This document shows, piece by piece, positions 43,501 to 51,307 of a DNA stretch of 64,000 nt. Origin of the DNA: CAZWRV01 sp964636325 (GTDB taxonomy: Bacteria; Verrucomicrobiota; Lentisphaeria; Victivallales; GWF2-50-93); the NCBI GenBank assembly GCA_964636325.1, contig CAZWRV010000015.1, positions 1 to 64,000 of the forward strand. Direction: 5' to 3'. The notes below the pieces were generated by a model that ran no database searches, was not told the DNA's origin, and saw only the letters and a program-made list of their open reading frames with translations. Numbering within the stretch: position 1 is the first letter of the stretch; each line of letters opens with the position of its first letter. The position numbers were made by a program, and so were the translations under genes.

Positions 43501-43995
43501 CTCGATTCGAAGATGTGTTTCTCAAACGTCCCGCGCAACCAGCACCGCCAGCAGGCGCGTGCCAGCTACGGCCTGTGCCTCCTGCACGACATCGGCGGAC
43601 GTGCCCTCCACAACCCCGGAGAATCCATCCACCGCCAGCTCATGGAGACGATGACGAGGAGCGTCGACTTCTTCGGCAAGGCGGAGTTCATCCCATACTG
43701 GGACAAGACCGACCTCGCCGTCAACACGAAGCCTGGAACCCATATGTCAATCTACCGCGATCCCGACGGCAAGAGGGCGGTGCTTGTGATAATGAACACG
43801 AGCCACAAGGACATAGCATATCCGCATATCAAGGTGGGGAACGGACTGATACCGGGGAAGAAGGATCACGAACTCAAGGTTAGCGACGCGGAGACTGGCG
43901 AAGTCTGGCGCTGCGTCAGCAACGAGTTCATGACCTACAACGAGCGCCACTTCCTATTCGAGAAGGACGGCCTGATGATCATGGCGGTAGAATAA
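40546..43995 (+). CDS. Giant secreted DOMON/CBM9-DUF6067-like protein (divergent)
   Basis: The 1149-residue protein has a signal-like N-terminus (SIRAFGIVLASLAVQMLCSDAS) and a CBM9/DOMON-like domain (about 40-240; PPVIDGNITPEEYKEF, YLYMAMVSPN, DDHVEIEFGVHG, WLLETKVAFKSL). The core shared with the other giants follows (about 480-1140): PYTPIRFEGLALS, GVWFFAVDSRNWT and a barrel with NGTWWDNSSIGCF. Unlike the three paralogues it lacks the HTT...DGED-type motif and has HVDFSWCQDAWHVENDF in the equivalent place, so it may be non-catalytic or have a shifted active site. AAGGAGG lies upstream of the ATG at 40546. A hairpin overlaps its stop codon. Confidence 0.75.
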   Translation: MTFKSIRAFGIVLASLAVQMLCSDASRGSEAGSPPTMCVPKIKNPPVIDGNITPEEYKEFSAISGVVRLKPNMVVPVVQQVVWYLGYDKDYLYMAMVSPNPEGAWPLADIKPEDALDFPIDRALLNDDHVEIEFGVHGRKKSPLGGYGFFKLIINPRGAMTDRHWFNGTPGSEDLWDYGGETKCSVDKKQWLLETKVAFKSLGIEKPDEFSMPIQIVRADSCGDSIYFAEWAGCGWMDWTKFGEICLDPEAPAVQFLNVGEIGKGDMDIRFAINNASADARKLAASVVATDGDGKGVYSEDKNLDVPPGGSGEFKFAGKLPITAQGNHVVVKVSEIDKAGKAKMLYFTDMPVIQLTDELWKKDYAPWMAGRPQTGKYKWSFAYWPSCGVIRASVDVDMFGINEEILNAGAWSLGLLKKGEGKPLSEKKAKMGKRRESMILETGPLTAGEYEVKLTLFGADGEKVLDEKKSSFARNNYPWEGNDLGKASKVIPPYTPIRFEGLALSPWGRTYTVSKSGLIEKIKAAGGRKGDEEILRSPVSLEAVRDGKVSGIENASVEVKAASDDRIDISAKGSIGGAAVSVESHLEFDGWYNVRMTLDPGGQPQSFDCLSLNIPVWERSDTMYVQRGDGLSENRTDSIPEGKGVVWDSRDLPSVGKENGSFVPVAFAGNGDKGVWFFAVDSRNWTLSPDKAALEFVRPDGGGVDMRFNIFAAKTLLDKPRTIEFAMLATPVKPYPENYRHRCWYGDTKYYSHSTEGYRTYGSSVDGFELYRDEDYSALTEYLKKAFPLVNEGKPLALYGSTWMCGLGLDAFDTYGGEWLGITNWEPMPDTHYKGKKNMQGTLTFETPRQLTPLAVPNWTDSFLDCFVWWHKRLFEKVPVVNGTWWDNSSIGCFTDYDPVKKEFYRKWNVFMRRNLMKRLITMQHEMGRQPQWIMNMHVDFSWCQDAWHVENDFNPLSTEGTILDVINVDQFRALCRTKRGIIQALDSKMCFSNVPRNQHRQQARASYGLCLLHDIGGRALHNPGESIHRQLMETMTRSVDFFGKAEFIPYWDKTDLAVNTKPGTHMSIYRDPDGKRAVLVIMNTSHKDIAYPHIKVGNGLIPGKKDHELKVSDAETGEVWRCVSNEFMTYNERHFLFEKDGLMIMAVE

Positions 43996-44024
43996 TTTAT
44001 CACCCGCTGGGGGTGAAAAATTAT
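43992..44024 (+). terminator. Hairpin overlapping the end of the giant GH gene
   Basis: ATAATTTATCACCC pairs with GGGTGAAAAATTAT at 13 of 14 positions, loop GCTGG. The stem begins one base before the stop codon and is not followed by a T-run. It could attenuate the operon here or belong to the local palindrome family. Confidence 0.45.
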
Positions 44025-44100
44025 CTGTAAAGCAAGTTTCCGGACTGACAACTGAATAATGATAAGATGTCGGAGTCTGAGTCAGCGGCATTTGGCCGTC

Positions 44101-44373
44101 TATACTCCATTAGCGTGAAATTTACATTTTGACGAGCAAGATTTGGGATTGGATATTTTCGTTCCAACCGAGTGGCGACATGAATGTCGTCCGAGTAAGG
44201 AACGGAAAAATACGGCCCAAAGATGCCCGCCGCAAGGCGGTTGCGGTCTTTCGGTTTTGCTCCGCACCCTTCGAGACCCTTCGATACCTCGGTATCGGTG
44301 GCCTCTCAGAACACGGAGCAATTCCCGAAACCTCCGCAATCAAAATGTAAATTTCTCAGCCTAAAGGAGTATA
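44101..44373. mobile_element. 273-bp MITE-like element with 32-34-bp inverted ends
   Basis: The left end is TATACTCC...GAAATTTACATTTTGA (44101-44132). The right end carries the complement, TCAAAATGTAAATTTC...GGAGTATA (44340-44373), with small internal indels. The interior has no convincing gene, although several frames on both strands stay open, and contains CGACAT-GA-ATGTCG and GATACC-TC-GGTATC palindromes. No target-site duplication is visible. The element occupies most of the 399-bp gap 43996-44394 and ends 21 bp before the next ATG, so its right end contributes the leader of the downstream hydrolase. A further copy of this end is at 1244-1277. Confidence 0.75.
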
Positions 44374-44394
44374 ACATTACAGTAAGAGGTGATT

Positions 44395-46377
44395 ATGCAG
44401 ATGAACTCTAAGCTCAAGTGTTCGGTGAGGAGAATAGGGAACCTTGAAATCGATTACAATCCGGTAAGCGGGCAGATCATGAGTGTCTGTGACCGCGAGC
44501 TCGGGATGGAAGTGATCAGTTTCAAGGAAGGCGGCGAACTGGAGATAAACAAGCTGCCTGTCCCGACGGAAATTGTCGGGCAGGACGCCAGCGAGGTGAA
44601 TCCCGCCTGGCAGTGCAGCCTGCGATCCGTTCAGCATCCATCCGTCGGATGCGCGCAGGGGCTAGATATTTTCCGCCAGGTGGTCGTCGGAAGCGCATGC
44701 AAGGGCGCGGGGAACCACATCAATCCGTCGAACAGTATGCATGTCCGCTACCGGCTCGACCGTTCCCAGGTCAACCGCTACGTGACGCCGGATCCGCAGA
44801 GCGCCGGACAGCGTCCCATACAGATGCCGCTGTGGCTTGACACCGTGGGGGTTATGGCTTCCAGAACCGACTGGTTCGGCCCGGAGACGAGGATGATACA
44901 ATGCTCGATCGGCGGATGCGGGCCGCGTTCGCATGTCGGATTGGAGGACGCTCCCGTCAAGGATGCGCTGCAGAATCTATGGAACATGTTCCGGCGCACG
45001 CATCCCGGTGTCCAGGTCGTTCCCGGAGCCGTATACTATCATCCCGACGGCAGATGGCTCTGGATCACAAGCCAGCGGCCGACCGTCGGCATGCACTGGG
45101 ACTATGGAGAGGACTATTTGAAGGCGCAGTTCCAGTTCCATGCCCTCCTCGATCCGGCCGAGATAGTCCATGTCCCCGAGGTCAGCTTCTATTGGGGCAG
45201 GGGCGGCCGCGATGAACTCATGAAACGTCTTAACGACAACTTCATCGGCTACGAGGAGCCCGGCGACTGGTTTTTCCACACCTGCTGGTTCTGGCTGCAT
45301 TGGTGGCAGTTCCGTCAGAACGGTTATGATGACATGACCGAGCATTTGAAGTTCCTCAACGGTGAGCTCGGCCTCACAGGCTTTGGATTGACAAGCCACG
45401 ATCTCCGGCCCGGCGCGTGGGACTGCTGTCCGTCTGGCCTGCGCCCGAGCCCGCATCTCGGCGGCGACAGCGGGCTGAGGAAGCTCGGAGAGACGGCGAA
45501 GTCGCTAGGCTGCAAGATGTATGTATGGCTGCCGTTCCTCGGCCTGGCAAGGCCGAGCCTTGATCTCAAGGAATCCTGGCGGATCAAGGGACAGGACGGC
45601 CGCCCTTATGAAAGCTTCTACATCGAATCATTCGACATGTATCACGCCGTCAACTTCGGCTATCCGGAAGTGCAGGCATATTATCTTGAATGGATACGCC
45701 GTTACATACAGGACTACCATGTCGAGGGAATCTTCTGGGACTGCGGTGGAACTCCGTTGCCGCCGGACTTCTCCCCGCACGAGACCCGCCCCTTCCAGCG
45801 CTTCCCGAGCGAATGCATGACCGCATCATACAACTTCATGGAGAAGGTCATGCTCTTCGGCAAGTCCCTCAGCAGGGATTTCTTCATGTTCCACGAGTGC
45901 ATGGGGATGGACCTGCCCGGCATGGGATATTCTACCAGCACCGGAAACGATCCATTCATGTTCGACCTGAATAGGGCCGGACGGCGCAGGATAGTATTCC
46001 AGAGCCATTCCACATACAATCTCTACGGCGGAAAGGCGACTGTCAGTCCGAACACCGACTGCGCGTTCAAGTCGCCGGTCAGCATCGACACATACAGGCC
46101 CATGGCGAAGGATCAGATGAACAAGTGGATCGTAAAGTTCGTGAGGAAGCATGGAGTGAGGGATGCCGTCGGGCTCCAGCCCGGCGCCGCCTTGTGCGCA
46201 AACCACATCGTGGTTGACGACGGAAAAGAGGAATGCGAACTCGTTGTCCCTCACTGGGTGCCGAAGGTGAAATCCCTTACGCATGTCCTTACAGGGGAGA
46301 AATATATGCCGGATAAAAAGGTGGGTAGCGGAACGGTTTTCCGCCTGCCCCGCAAGGCCGCCTATGAGATAGGATGA
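44395..46377 (+). CDS. TIM-barrel glycoside hydrolase (GH36/GH27-like)
   Basis: The 660-residue protein has an N-terminal beta-sandwich (about 1-260) and a TIM barrel (about 270-580). GYEEPGDWFFHTCWFWLHWW, TGFGLTSHDLRPGAWD and VEGIFWDCGG are barrel-strand motifs; the Asp of FWDCGG is the natural nucleophile candidate by analogy with GH36 and GH31. A C-terminal beta domain closes it. No signal peptide is seen, so it may be cytoplasmic. The family assignment is not firm. The ATG at 44395 has AGAGG 5 bp upstream; a GTG at 44389 and an ATG at 44401 are also in frame. Confidence 0.75.
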   Translation: MQMNSKLKCSVRRIGNLEIDYNPVSGQIMSVCDRELGMEVISFKEGGELEINKLPVPTEIVGQDASEVNPAWQCSLRSVQHPSVGCAQGLDIFRQVVVGSACKGAGNHINPSNSMHVRYRLDRSQVNRYVTPDPQSAGQRPIQMPLWLDTVGVMASRTDWFGPETRMIQCSIGGCGPRSHVGLEDAPVKDALQNLWNMFRRTHPGVQVVPGAVYYHPDGRWLWITSQRPTVGMHWDYGEDYLKAQFQFHALLDPAEIVHVPEVSFYWGRGGRDELMKRLNDNFIGYEEPGDWFFHTCWFWLHWWQFRQNGYDDMTEHLKFLNGELGLTGFGLTSHDLRPGAWDCCPSGLRPSPHLGGDSGLRKLGETAKSLGCKMYVWLPFLGLARPSLDLKESWRIKGQDGRPYESFYIESFDMYHAVNFGYPEVQAYYLEWIRRYIQDYHVEGIFWDCGGTPLPPDFSPHETRPFQRFPSECMTASYNFMEKVMLFGKSLSRDFFMFHECMGMDLPGMGYSTSTGNDPFMFDLNRAGRRRIVFQSHSTYNLYGGKATVSPNTDCAFKSPVSIDTYRPMAKDQMNKWIVKFVRKHGVRDAVGLQPGAALCANHIVVDDGKEECELVVPHWVPKVKSLTHVLTGEKYMPDKKVGSGTVFRLPRKAAYEIG

Positions 46378-46466
46378 ATCTCCGTTCCCCGAAAAATTAT
46401 CGGCAAGGTAGGGGAGGGGGACGAGGAAGATAGCGATTAAGGCATTCGAGTCTTATAGGAGCGATG

Positions 46467-48500
46467 ATGGACGTATTAGACGAGAAAAGATTTCCTCATT
46501 CCGCGAAGACGCGCAATCTCGTGCGCTTCGCCGAGCATCTTCCGTCCGAGACGATGGATGCGAGTTTCGCTGGGGACTTCGGCTTCCGCGGGCGCGGAAG
46601 CCGCTTCTCTATTCTTAAAAGTCCGAAGAGTGCGCCGGGGCCTGACCAGTGCTGGGGGAGTTTTGCCCGCGACTGCCGGCTCCTTTTCGGCAAACTGCTG
46701 GGGCTTGAAATCGCTTATGAAGGCCTTCCTCCGGACAGAGCTGAATATGCGTCTCTTTACAACGCAATGAACTACTACCGCTCGCACATCGAGGAATATT
46801 TCTTCCAGAACGGGATATTCCCATCGCCGCCAGTCGAAGGCCTCTGCCTCATATGGTTTCCGCAGGCGGACCAGCTCCGCGTTTCCTACAGGATATCGAA
46901 CAGGGCGGATTTCCCTGTCACACTGCAGCTTAATTGGTTTTCCGAGGGTGTCGCAGGATTGAATTGCGAGGGGCGGGTCTTGAACGACGGCTTCGAATTC
47001 TCTAACGAGTGGGAGGTCGCCCGCACAAGATACAGGGCCAGGTCAAGGCTCATATCCGCACCGCCTCGCATAAAGTTCAAGATGGACGGGATGCGTTTCG
47101 AGTCAGATGAGCTTAAGGAGGCTTTGCCTCCTCACGGCGCCCTCGACTATGAATTCCTGTTTTCCTTCTCGTTCAACGATGAACGGATGCCTACGGTGTC
47201 GAAAGGCTGGAAGTCGAAGAGATCATTGCTCGAGGCGGCTTCGGACATGGAGACGGCTTATGCCAGGCTTCCGAGGTTGAAAAGGCCTTTCGACAAGTTC
47301 GAGAGGCTCTTTCTAAAGGCCGCCGGAACGCTGCAGTCGCTCCGTTTCAGGGACTATGATGTTTCAGGCCGACCGGTGATGACAATACACGCCGGCAAGA
47401 CGGGCGTCAACGCGACATGGTTCTGGGACACGGCTTTCACGCTGCTTGGGCTCGGGGTCGCCGGTGACACTGAAACTGCGAAAGGTGCGGTCCGTATCCT
47501 GATCGGAGGCATCAAGGAGGACGGAACGCCTCCCTGCACATACGAGGCCCAGGCGTATGCCTACCGCTACCAGATGCCTATCCTAGCCTGGGGCGTCGGA
47601 CATTTTCTGGCAATGCATCCGGACATGGACTTTCTGAGACAGGCTTATCCGGCCTTGTCGCGATATGTCCGGAAATGGCTGACGTTCAAGACGGCTTCAG
47701 GCCTGGTGGTGCACCCGCCGGGAGGAACCGCCCTCGACGACACGCTCCGCTGGAACACGGGACTCCCTTTCAAGCCGAAGCATGGGCAGAAGTGGCACGC
47801 GATGGACTGGGGAAGAATGCACTTGGAAGGCTTTGAGGCTCCCGACGTCAACAGCTTCCTCTATCTCGAGCTTCGCACCATGGCCGCCATGGCACGAAAG
47901 CTTGGGCTGGAGGCGGAAGCGAATCACTGGGACGGCGAGGCGGACAAATTTTCAGCGGCTATAAATGATTGCCTTTATGACTGCAAGCTCGGCGTTTATC
48001 AGGACCGCGCCGTCGCCTCCCGCGGCTTCACCGGACTGATATCAAACGCCGCCTTCATGCCGCTATATGCCGGTATCGTGCCGAAGGATCGCATTCAAAA
48101 GCTTTGCCGTGGATGGCTCCTGAATCCTGAGCATTTCCTGACGCCGTTCCCGTTCCCGATGGTTGACAGAAGCAACTTTACATACCGGCCGGGCGGCTTC
48201 CTCTTCGCCCCGAAGGAATATCCCGGCTCCCTCTGCGTGCAGAACTACGCGCACGGACGCAGCGAGGTGTTCATGGACTTCTGGTTCCTCTCGGCGCTCC
48301 ACAATTCGGGATTCGTGAAGGAGGCCGAGGATATAGCGCTGGACATCCTGGGGCAGGTCGATCTGGGCGAAGGCATCAGCGAGTGCTACGACAGCCTGAC
48401 GGGAATCTACGCCGGGCACCAGGAGTTCATGTGGAGCTCGGCCGCGGTCCTGGTGATCGCGTCGGGATACTACAGGAAGGGACCGGTGGCGAGGCTGTGA
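46467..48500 (+). CDS. Alpha/alpha-toroid glycoside hydrolase (GH63/GH37-like)
   Basis: The 677-residue protein has an N-terminal beta domain (about 1-260) and an (alpha/alpha)6 toroid (about 270-677). The toroid motifs are NATWFWDTAFTLLG, TPPCTYEAQAYAYRYQMPILAW, DDTLRWNTG, APDVNSFLYLELRTMA and a C-terminal YDSLTGIYAGHQEFMWSSA. These match the trehalase/GH63 superfamily, where the acid Asp lies in the (Y/F)WD motif and the base Glu/Asp near the end. The likely role is exo-acting hydrolysis of oligosaccharides. No signal peptide is seen. The second of two adjacent ATGs (46467) is chosen because AGGAG is then 5 bp upstream. Confidence 0.82.
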   Translation: MDVLDEKRFPHSAKTRNLVRFAEHLPSETMDASFAGDFGFRGRGSRFSILKSPKSAPGPDQCWGSFARDCRLLFGKLLGLEIAYEGLPPDRAEYASLYNAMNYYRSHIEEYFFQNGIFPSPPVEGLCLIWFPQADQLRVSYRISNRADFPVTLQLNWFSEGVAGLNCEGRVLNDGFEFSNEWEVARTRYRARSRLISAPPRIKFKMDGMRFESDELKEALPPHGALDYEFLFSFSFNDERMPTVSKGWKSKRSLLEAASDMETAYARLPRLKRPFDKFERLFLKAAGTLQSLRFRDYDVSGRPVMTIHAGKTGVNATWFWDTAFTLLGLGVAGDTETAKGAVRILIGGIKEDGTPPCTYEAQAYAYRYQMPILAWGVGHFLAMHPDMDFLRQAYPALSRYVRKWLTFKTASGLVVHPPGGTALDDTLRWNTGLPFKPKHGQKWHAMDWGRMHLEGFEAPDVNSFLYLELRTMAAMARKLGLEAEANHWDGEADKFSAAINDCLYDCKLGVYQDRAVASRGFTGLISNAAFMPLYAGIVPKDRIQKLCRGWLLNPEHFLTPFPFPMVDRSNFTYRPGGFLFAPKEYPGSLCVQNYAHGRSEVFMDFWFLSALHNSGFVKEAEDIALDILGQVDLGEGISECYDSLTGIYAGHQEFMWSSAAVLVIASGYYRKGPVARL

Positions 48501-48567
48501 GGCAAGGGCGTGAATGGGATGATTGGATGAATGGATGGCGGGAACAGTAATAAATCTAGAGGCCAAG

Positions 48568-48680
48568 TTTTCCCCTGCGGGAAAAAGGCGCCCTTACGGC
48601 GCGCAGGTAGCTTGCGCGCGGCGCGCGCAAACTACATTTTGGAAAAAACGTTTTCCAAGTCGCACCGTAAGGGGCTAATG
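48568..48680 (+). repeat. Hairpin cluster containing 71-bp repeat, copy B
   Basis: Four consecutive stems are seen: TTTTCCC/GGGAAAA (48568-48585), GCGCC-CTTAC-GGCGC (48588-48602), TTGCGCGCG/CGCGCGCAA extended by GTAG/CTAC (48607-48635), and TTGGAAAA/TTTTCCAA (48639-48658). The segment 48610-48680 repeats 1148-1218 with one mismatch and ends in the ATG of the next gene, with GTAAGGGG supplying a ribosome-binding-like sequence. Confidence 0.9.
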
Positions 48681-50405
48681 GACCGGAAAGGAATGAGGTC
48701 GATGAAACGTTTGCTTGGACAGGCGATAATGGCAGGACTTTTTTTAGTGGGGGCACTTCTTCATGCGGAGGATGTATCTTCCGGATTCACGTACAGGAAC
48801 GACGCGGGGGATTCCGAGCTTGAATACAAGGTGACGAAGGACGGCCTGAGCCTGGTCAGGATCGGCGGCGTCGATATTGCGAAGGGAAAGATCGAGGCTC
48901 AGGACTTCTCCGGATGCATGAATTTCAAGAACAACTATGACTGGAGGAAGGCGCCGAAGGACAAGCTTTGGGAATACAAGGACCGATACTTGGAAATCGT
49001 CGGCGCAAAGCATGCGCGGGTTCTCCACAAGTCCGCCGAGATAGAGGCGATGTTCGATTATCTCTTCTCGGGCGAAGACGTAGAGATTCAGTGCTCAATT
49101 AAGAACATTACAGACAATACTACATTCGAGGCGGTGGACATAAGCGGTCTAGTCTTTAGATTTTCGAAGGAGCCTACAGGGCTCTTCACGGACAGCTCCA
49201 TCGGCTACCCAGGACAAATCATCCCGACTTGCCGCGCGCCCAACTTCCATCCGTCCTTCGGCGCTAACTTCGGCGGATCGGAACTCTCGGACGGAAACGT
49301 AGGAGTCGGCGCGACGCCGCTGAGGACCGGATGGTCTAAGACGCTCATTTCCTGGGAGGGCTACAAGAGCGAAAAGAAGTCCTTCCATTATGTGCGAGCG
49401 GCCCAGATTACGCCGGGATCAACATTCCGATGTGACTTTCTACTGCGTATCAGCAGGAACCTGGACTGGAAGCATCTTCTGGAACCGTATAAAAAACATT
49501 TCAATTCGACTTTCGGGGGCGTCCGATACAAGAACAGCAACAGGCCTATCGGTTTCATCCAGGGCACCAGCGACAAATGGATCAAGGATGGAAATCCATA
49601 CGGATATGGCGGCAAATATCGCTTCGATACTGACGAGGGCACGAAGATATTTTTAGAGGAAAACATCCCGGTCTTGAAGAAGGCCGACGCGCAAGGAATG
49701 ATAATATGGTCTTTCACGCCTTGGAACCCAAGAGGCTGCAACTTTCGTCCTGACACTGACGCACTACCTCCGGAAGTCTGGAAGCAAGTTCCGGTCATAG
49801 CCGAGGCATTCAAGAAGGAGGGCCTCGGTTTTGGGATCTGCATGCGTCCGCAGATCGTCACCACGCTGGACTGGGAGCATGACACCGCCCTGACAATACA
49901 CCCTGACGACCTGAGCCAGCTGGGCCTTGCCATCAGGCCGTTCAACAGGCTGATCAAGGAGGGGATGAACACGTTCTATCTCGACACTTTCGGAAGCGCG
50001 TGGAACGACGCCAGGACGATGATGTTCCTCAGGGAGATGTGGGGAGATGAAAAGATATTCACCGCGACCGAGTTCTGGTCCGACGTCTCGTTGCTGTATT
50101 CGCCCGGTTATTCCCATTTCCTGTGGGACAAGGAGAAAAAGGCATATTATGAATTCTGGCACAGGGAGCATCTGTGGGAGGTCTGCCAGTGGATGTCGCC
50201 CGGAGTCCAGATCGCAAGTCCCGGCGGAGTGTGGGATACTAAGGACGAAAGGCCGGAAGGTACTCCCGATCCTTTCCGCTATCTGTATGAGCGCCATGTG
50301 ATTCCGATATTCTTCACGGTTACCCGGACAAGCGCGGAGATGGCGGATCAGCTCAACGCGCTCACTAAAGAATTTCTCGACGGGAATGGCGAATTCGTCA
50401 AATAG
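48678..50405 (+). CDS. Secreted TIM-barrel glycoside hydrolase-like protein
   Basis: The 575-residue protein carries a signal peptide (MKRLLGQAIMAGLFLVGALLHAE), an N-terminal beta-sandwich (about 35-260) and a barrel region with KKADAQGMIIWSFTPWNPRG, GLGFGICMRPQ, GMNTFYLDTFGSAWND and FTATEFWSDV. The Asp in FYLDTFG and Glu in TATEFW are plausible catalytic residues by analogy with GH36/GH97-type barrels, but no family is certain. The start at 48678 lies in the dispersed repeat; ATGs at 48693 and 48702 are in frame, and 48702 would give the most compact signal peptide. It is followed by the prepilin after 35 bp. Confidence 0.72.
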   Translation: MDRKGMRSMKRLLGQAIMAGLFLVGALLHAEDVSSGFTYRNDAGDSELEYKVTKDGLSLVRIGGVDIAKGKIEAQDFSGCMNFKNNYDWRKAPKDKLWEYKDRYLEIVGAKHARVLHKSAEIEAMFDYLFSGEDVEIQCSIKNITDNTTFEAVDISGLVFRFSKEPTGLFTDSSIGYPGQIIPTCRAPNFHPSFGANFGGSELSDGNVGVGATPLRTGWSKTLISWEGYKSEKKSFHYVRAAQITPGSTFRCDFLLRISRNLDWKHLLEPYKKHFNSTFGGVRYKNSNRPIGFIQGTSDKWIKDGNPYGYGGKYRFDTDEGTKIFLEENIPVLKKADAQGMIIWSFTPWNPRGCNFRPDTDALPPEVWKQVPVIAEAFKKEGLGFGICMRPQIVTTLDWEHDTALTIHPDDLSQLGLAIRPFNRLIKEGMNTFYLDTFGSAWNDARTMMFLREMWGDEKIFTATEFWSDVSLLYSPGYSHFLWDKEKKAYYEFWHREHLWEVCQWMSPGVQIASPGGVWDTKDERPEGTPDPFRYLYERHVIPIFFTVTRTSAEMADQLNALTKEFLDGNGEFVK

Positions 50406-50440
50406 CTGATAGGTTATGTAGTGTTTTACAGGAGGGCGAT

Positions 50441-51307
50441 ATGACAAATGATGTTCTCACGGCATTGCAGAGAATCCTTTATTCGATCCCGCCTTTTCCT
50501 CGCGCATGTAAAAGTTTTTCGCATCGAAAAACTTTTACACTCATCGAGCTGCTGGTGGTGATCGCCATAATAGGCATACTATGCGCGATGCTTCTGCCGG
50601 CGCTGAAGCGGGCCAGGGACACCGCCAAGGTTGGGATTTGCATAAGCAACCAGAGGCAGATTATTCAGGGTATGAACACATACATCAGCGATTTCGACGA
50701 CAACTTCCCCGCATATCCTTACGGTTCTTCCGGGCCTTATACCATATATACGAACGGATGTTCCTGGATAAAATATCCGGTCTCAAGCTATCCTACGGGA
50801 TATATCGGCTTCGGCATATTGCTGCGCGACGATTATCTTTCCGGCGGTGTCTTCGTATGCCCAGGAACTTATCTTGTCGGTCCGGAAAAAAACAACCGCG
50901 ACGCTTACGCCGACATTCTTCTCACGGGGAGGCACAAGGCGGTAGACCGTATCGGCGGCGACTATGGGGGAGTTTGGGTTGGGAACGACAGTAAGACCAG
51001 TCAGACACTCAGGGAGTTCCTCTTCAACGAGTGGTTCCGCGACTGGGGAGGCTGGAGGGTCACGATAAACAATTTCACCAAGGGGCGGAAGGGGGCGTTC
51101 CTCGCCGACAATTATCCCTTATGGAGCTGGCCCGGCGGTCCTTACGGCACCGTCCCGTTCTTCCACAACGGTGCAATCAACATCGGGTTCATTGACGGGC
51201 ATGTCCAGACGCAGTCCAACTGGAAAAGCATAGACTATGTCAGATCCTCCCCATACAACGACCGCGGTGAAACACAGGGGTTCTGGGCGTATTACAACCT
51301 CAAGTGA
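50441..51307 (+). CDS. Prepilin-type protein of the glycan operon (right arm)
   Basis: The 288-residue paralogue of the protein at 32518 has a 31-residue leader, then FTLIELLVVIAIIGIL and MLLPALKRARD, a globular C-terminal part with FVCPGTYLVG, and the DGHV end in HNGAINIGFIDGHV. The residue before the cleavage site is again Thr. The two leaders are unrelated up to CKSF/GKSF, where a perfect inverted repeat (50508-50538) begins; downstream the proteins align. AGGAGG lies 6 bp before the ATG. It is the last gene of the rightward operon. It is likely a major or minor pseudopilin of a pilus-like surface structure. Confidence 0.88.
   Translation: MTNDVLTALQRILYSIPPFPRACKSFSHRKTFTLIELLVVIAIIGILCAMLLPALKRARDTAKVGICISNQRQIIQGMNTYISDFDDNFPAYPYGSSGPYTIYTNGCSWIKYPVSSYPTGYIGFGILLRDDYLSGGVFVCPGTYLVGPEKNNRDAYADILLTGRHKAVDRIGGDYGGVWVGNDSKTSQTLREFLFNEWFRDWGGWRVTINNFTKGRKGAFLADNYPLWSWPGGPYGTVPFFHNGAINIGFIDGHVQTQSNWKSIDYVRSSPYNDRGETQGFWAYYNLK
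50508..50538. repeat. Intragenic 14-bp perfect inverted repeat in prepilin leader
   Basis: GTAAAAGTTTTTCG and CGAAAAACTTTTAC pair perfectly around CAT and encode CKSFSHRKTFT just upstream of the prepilin helix. It is the counterpart of 33266-33296. Confidence 0.93.

Noticed and set aside
44129..44350. Several overlapping small frames inside the MITE-like element
   Set aside because: Frames are open in several phases on both strands, none has a ribosome-binding site, and the region is bounded by inverted repeats, so the openness reflects the repeat.
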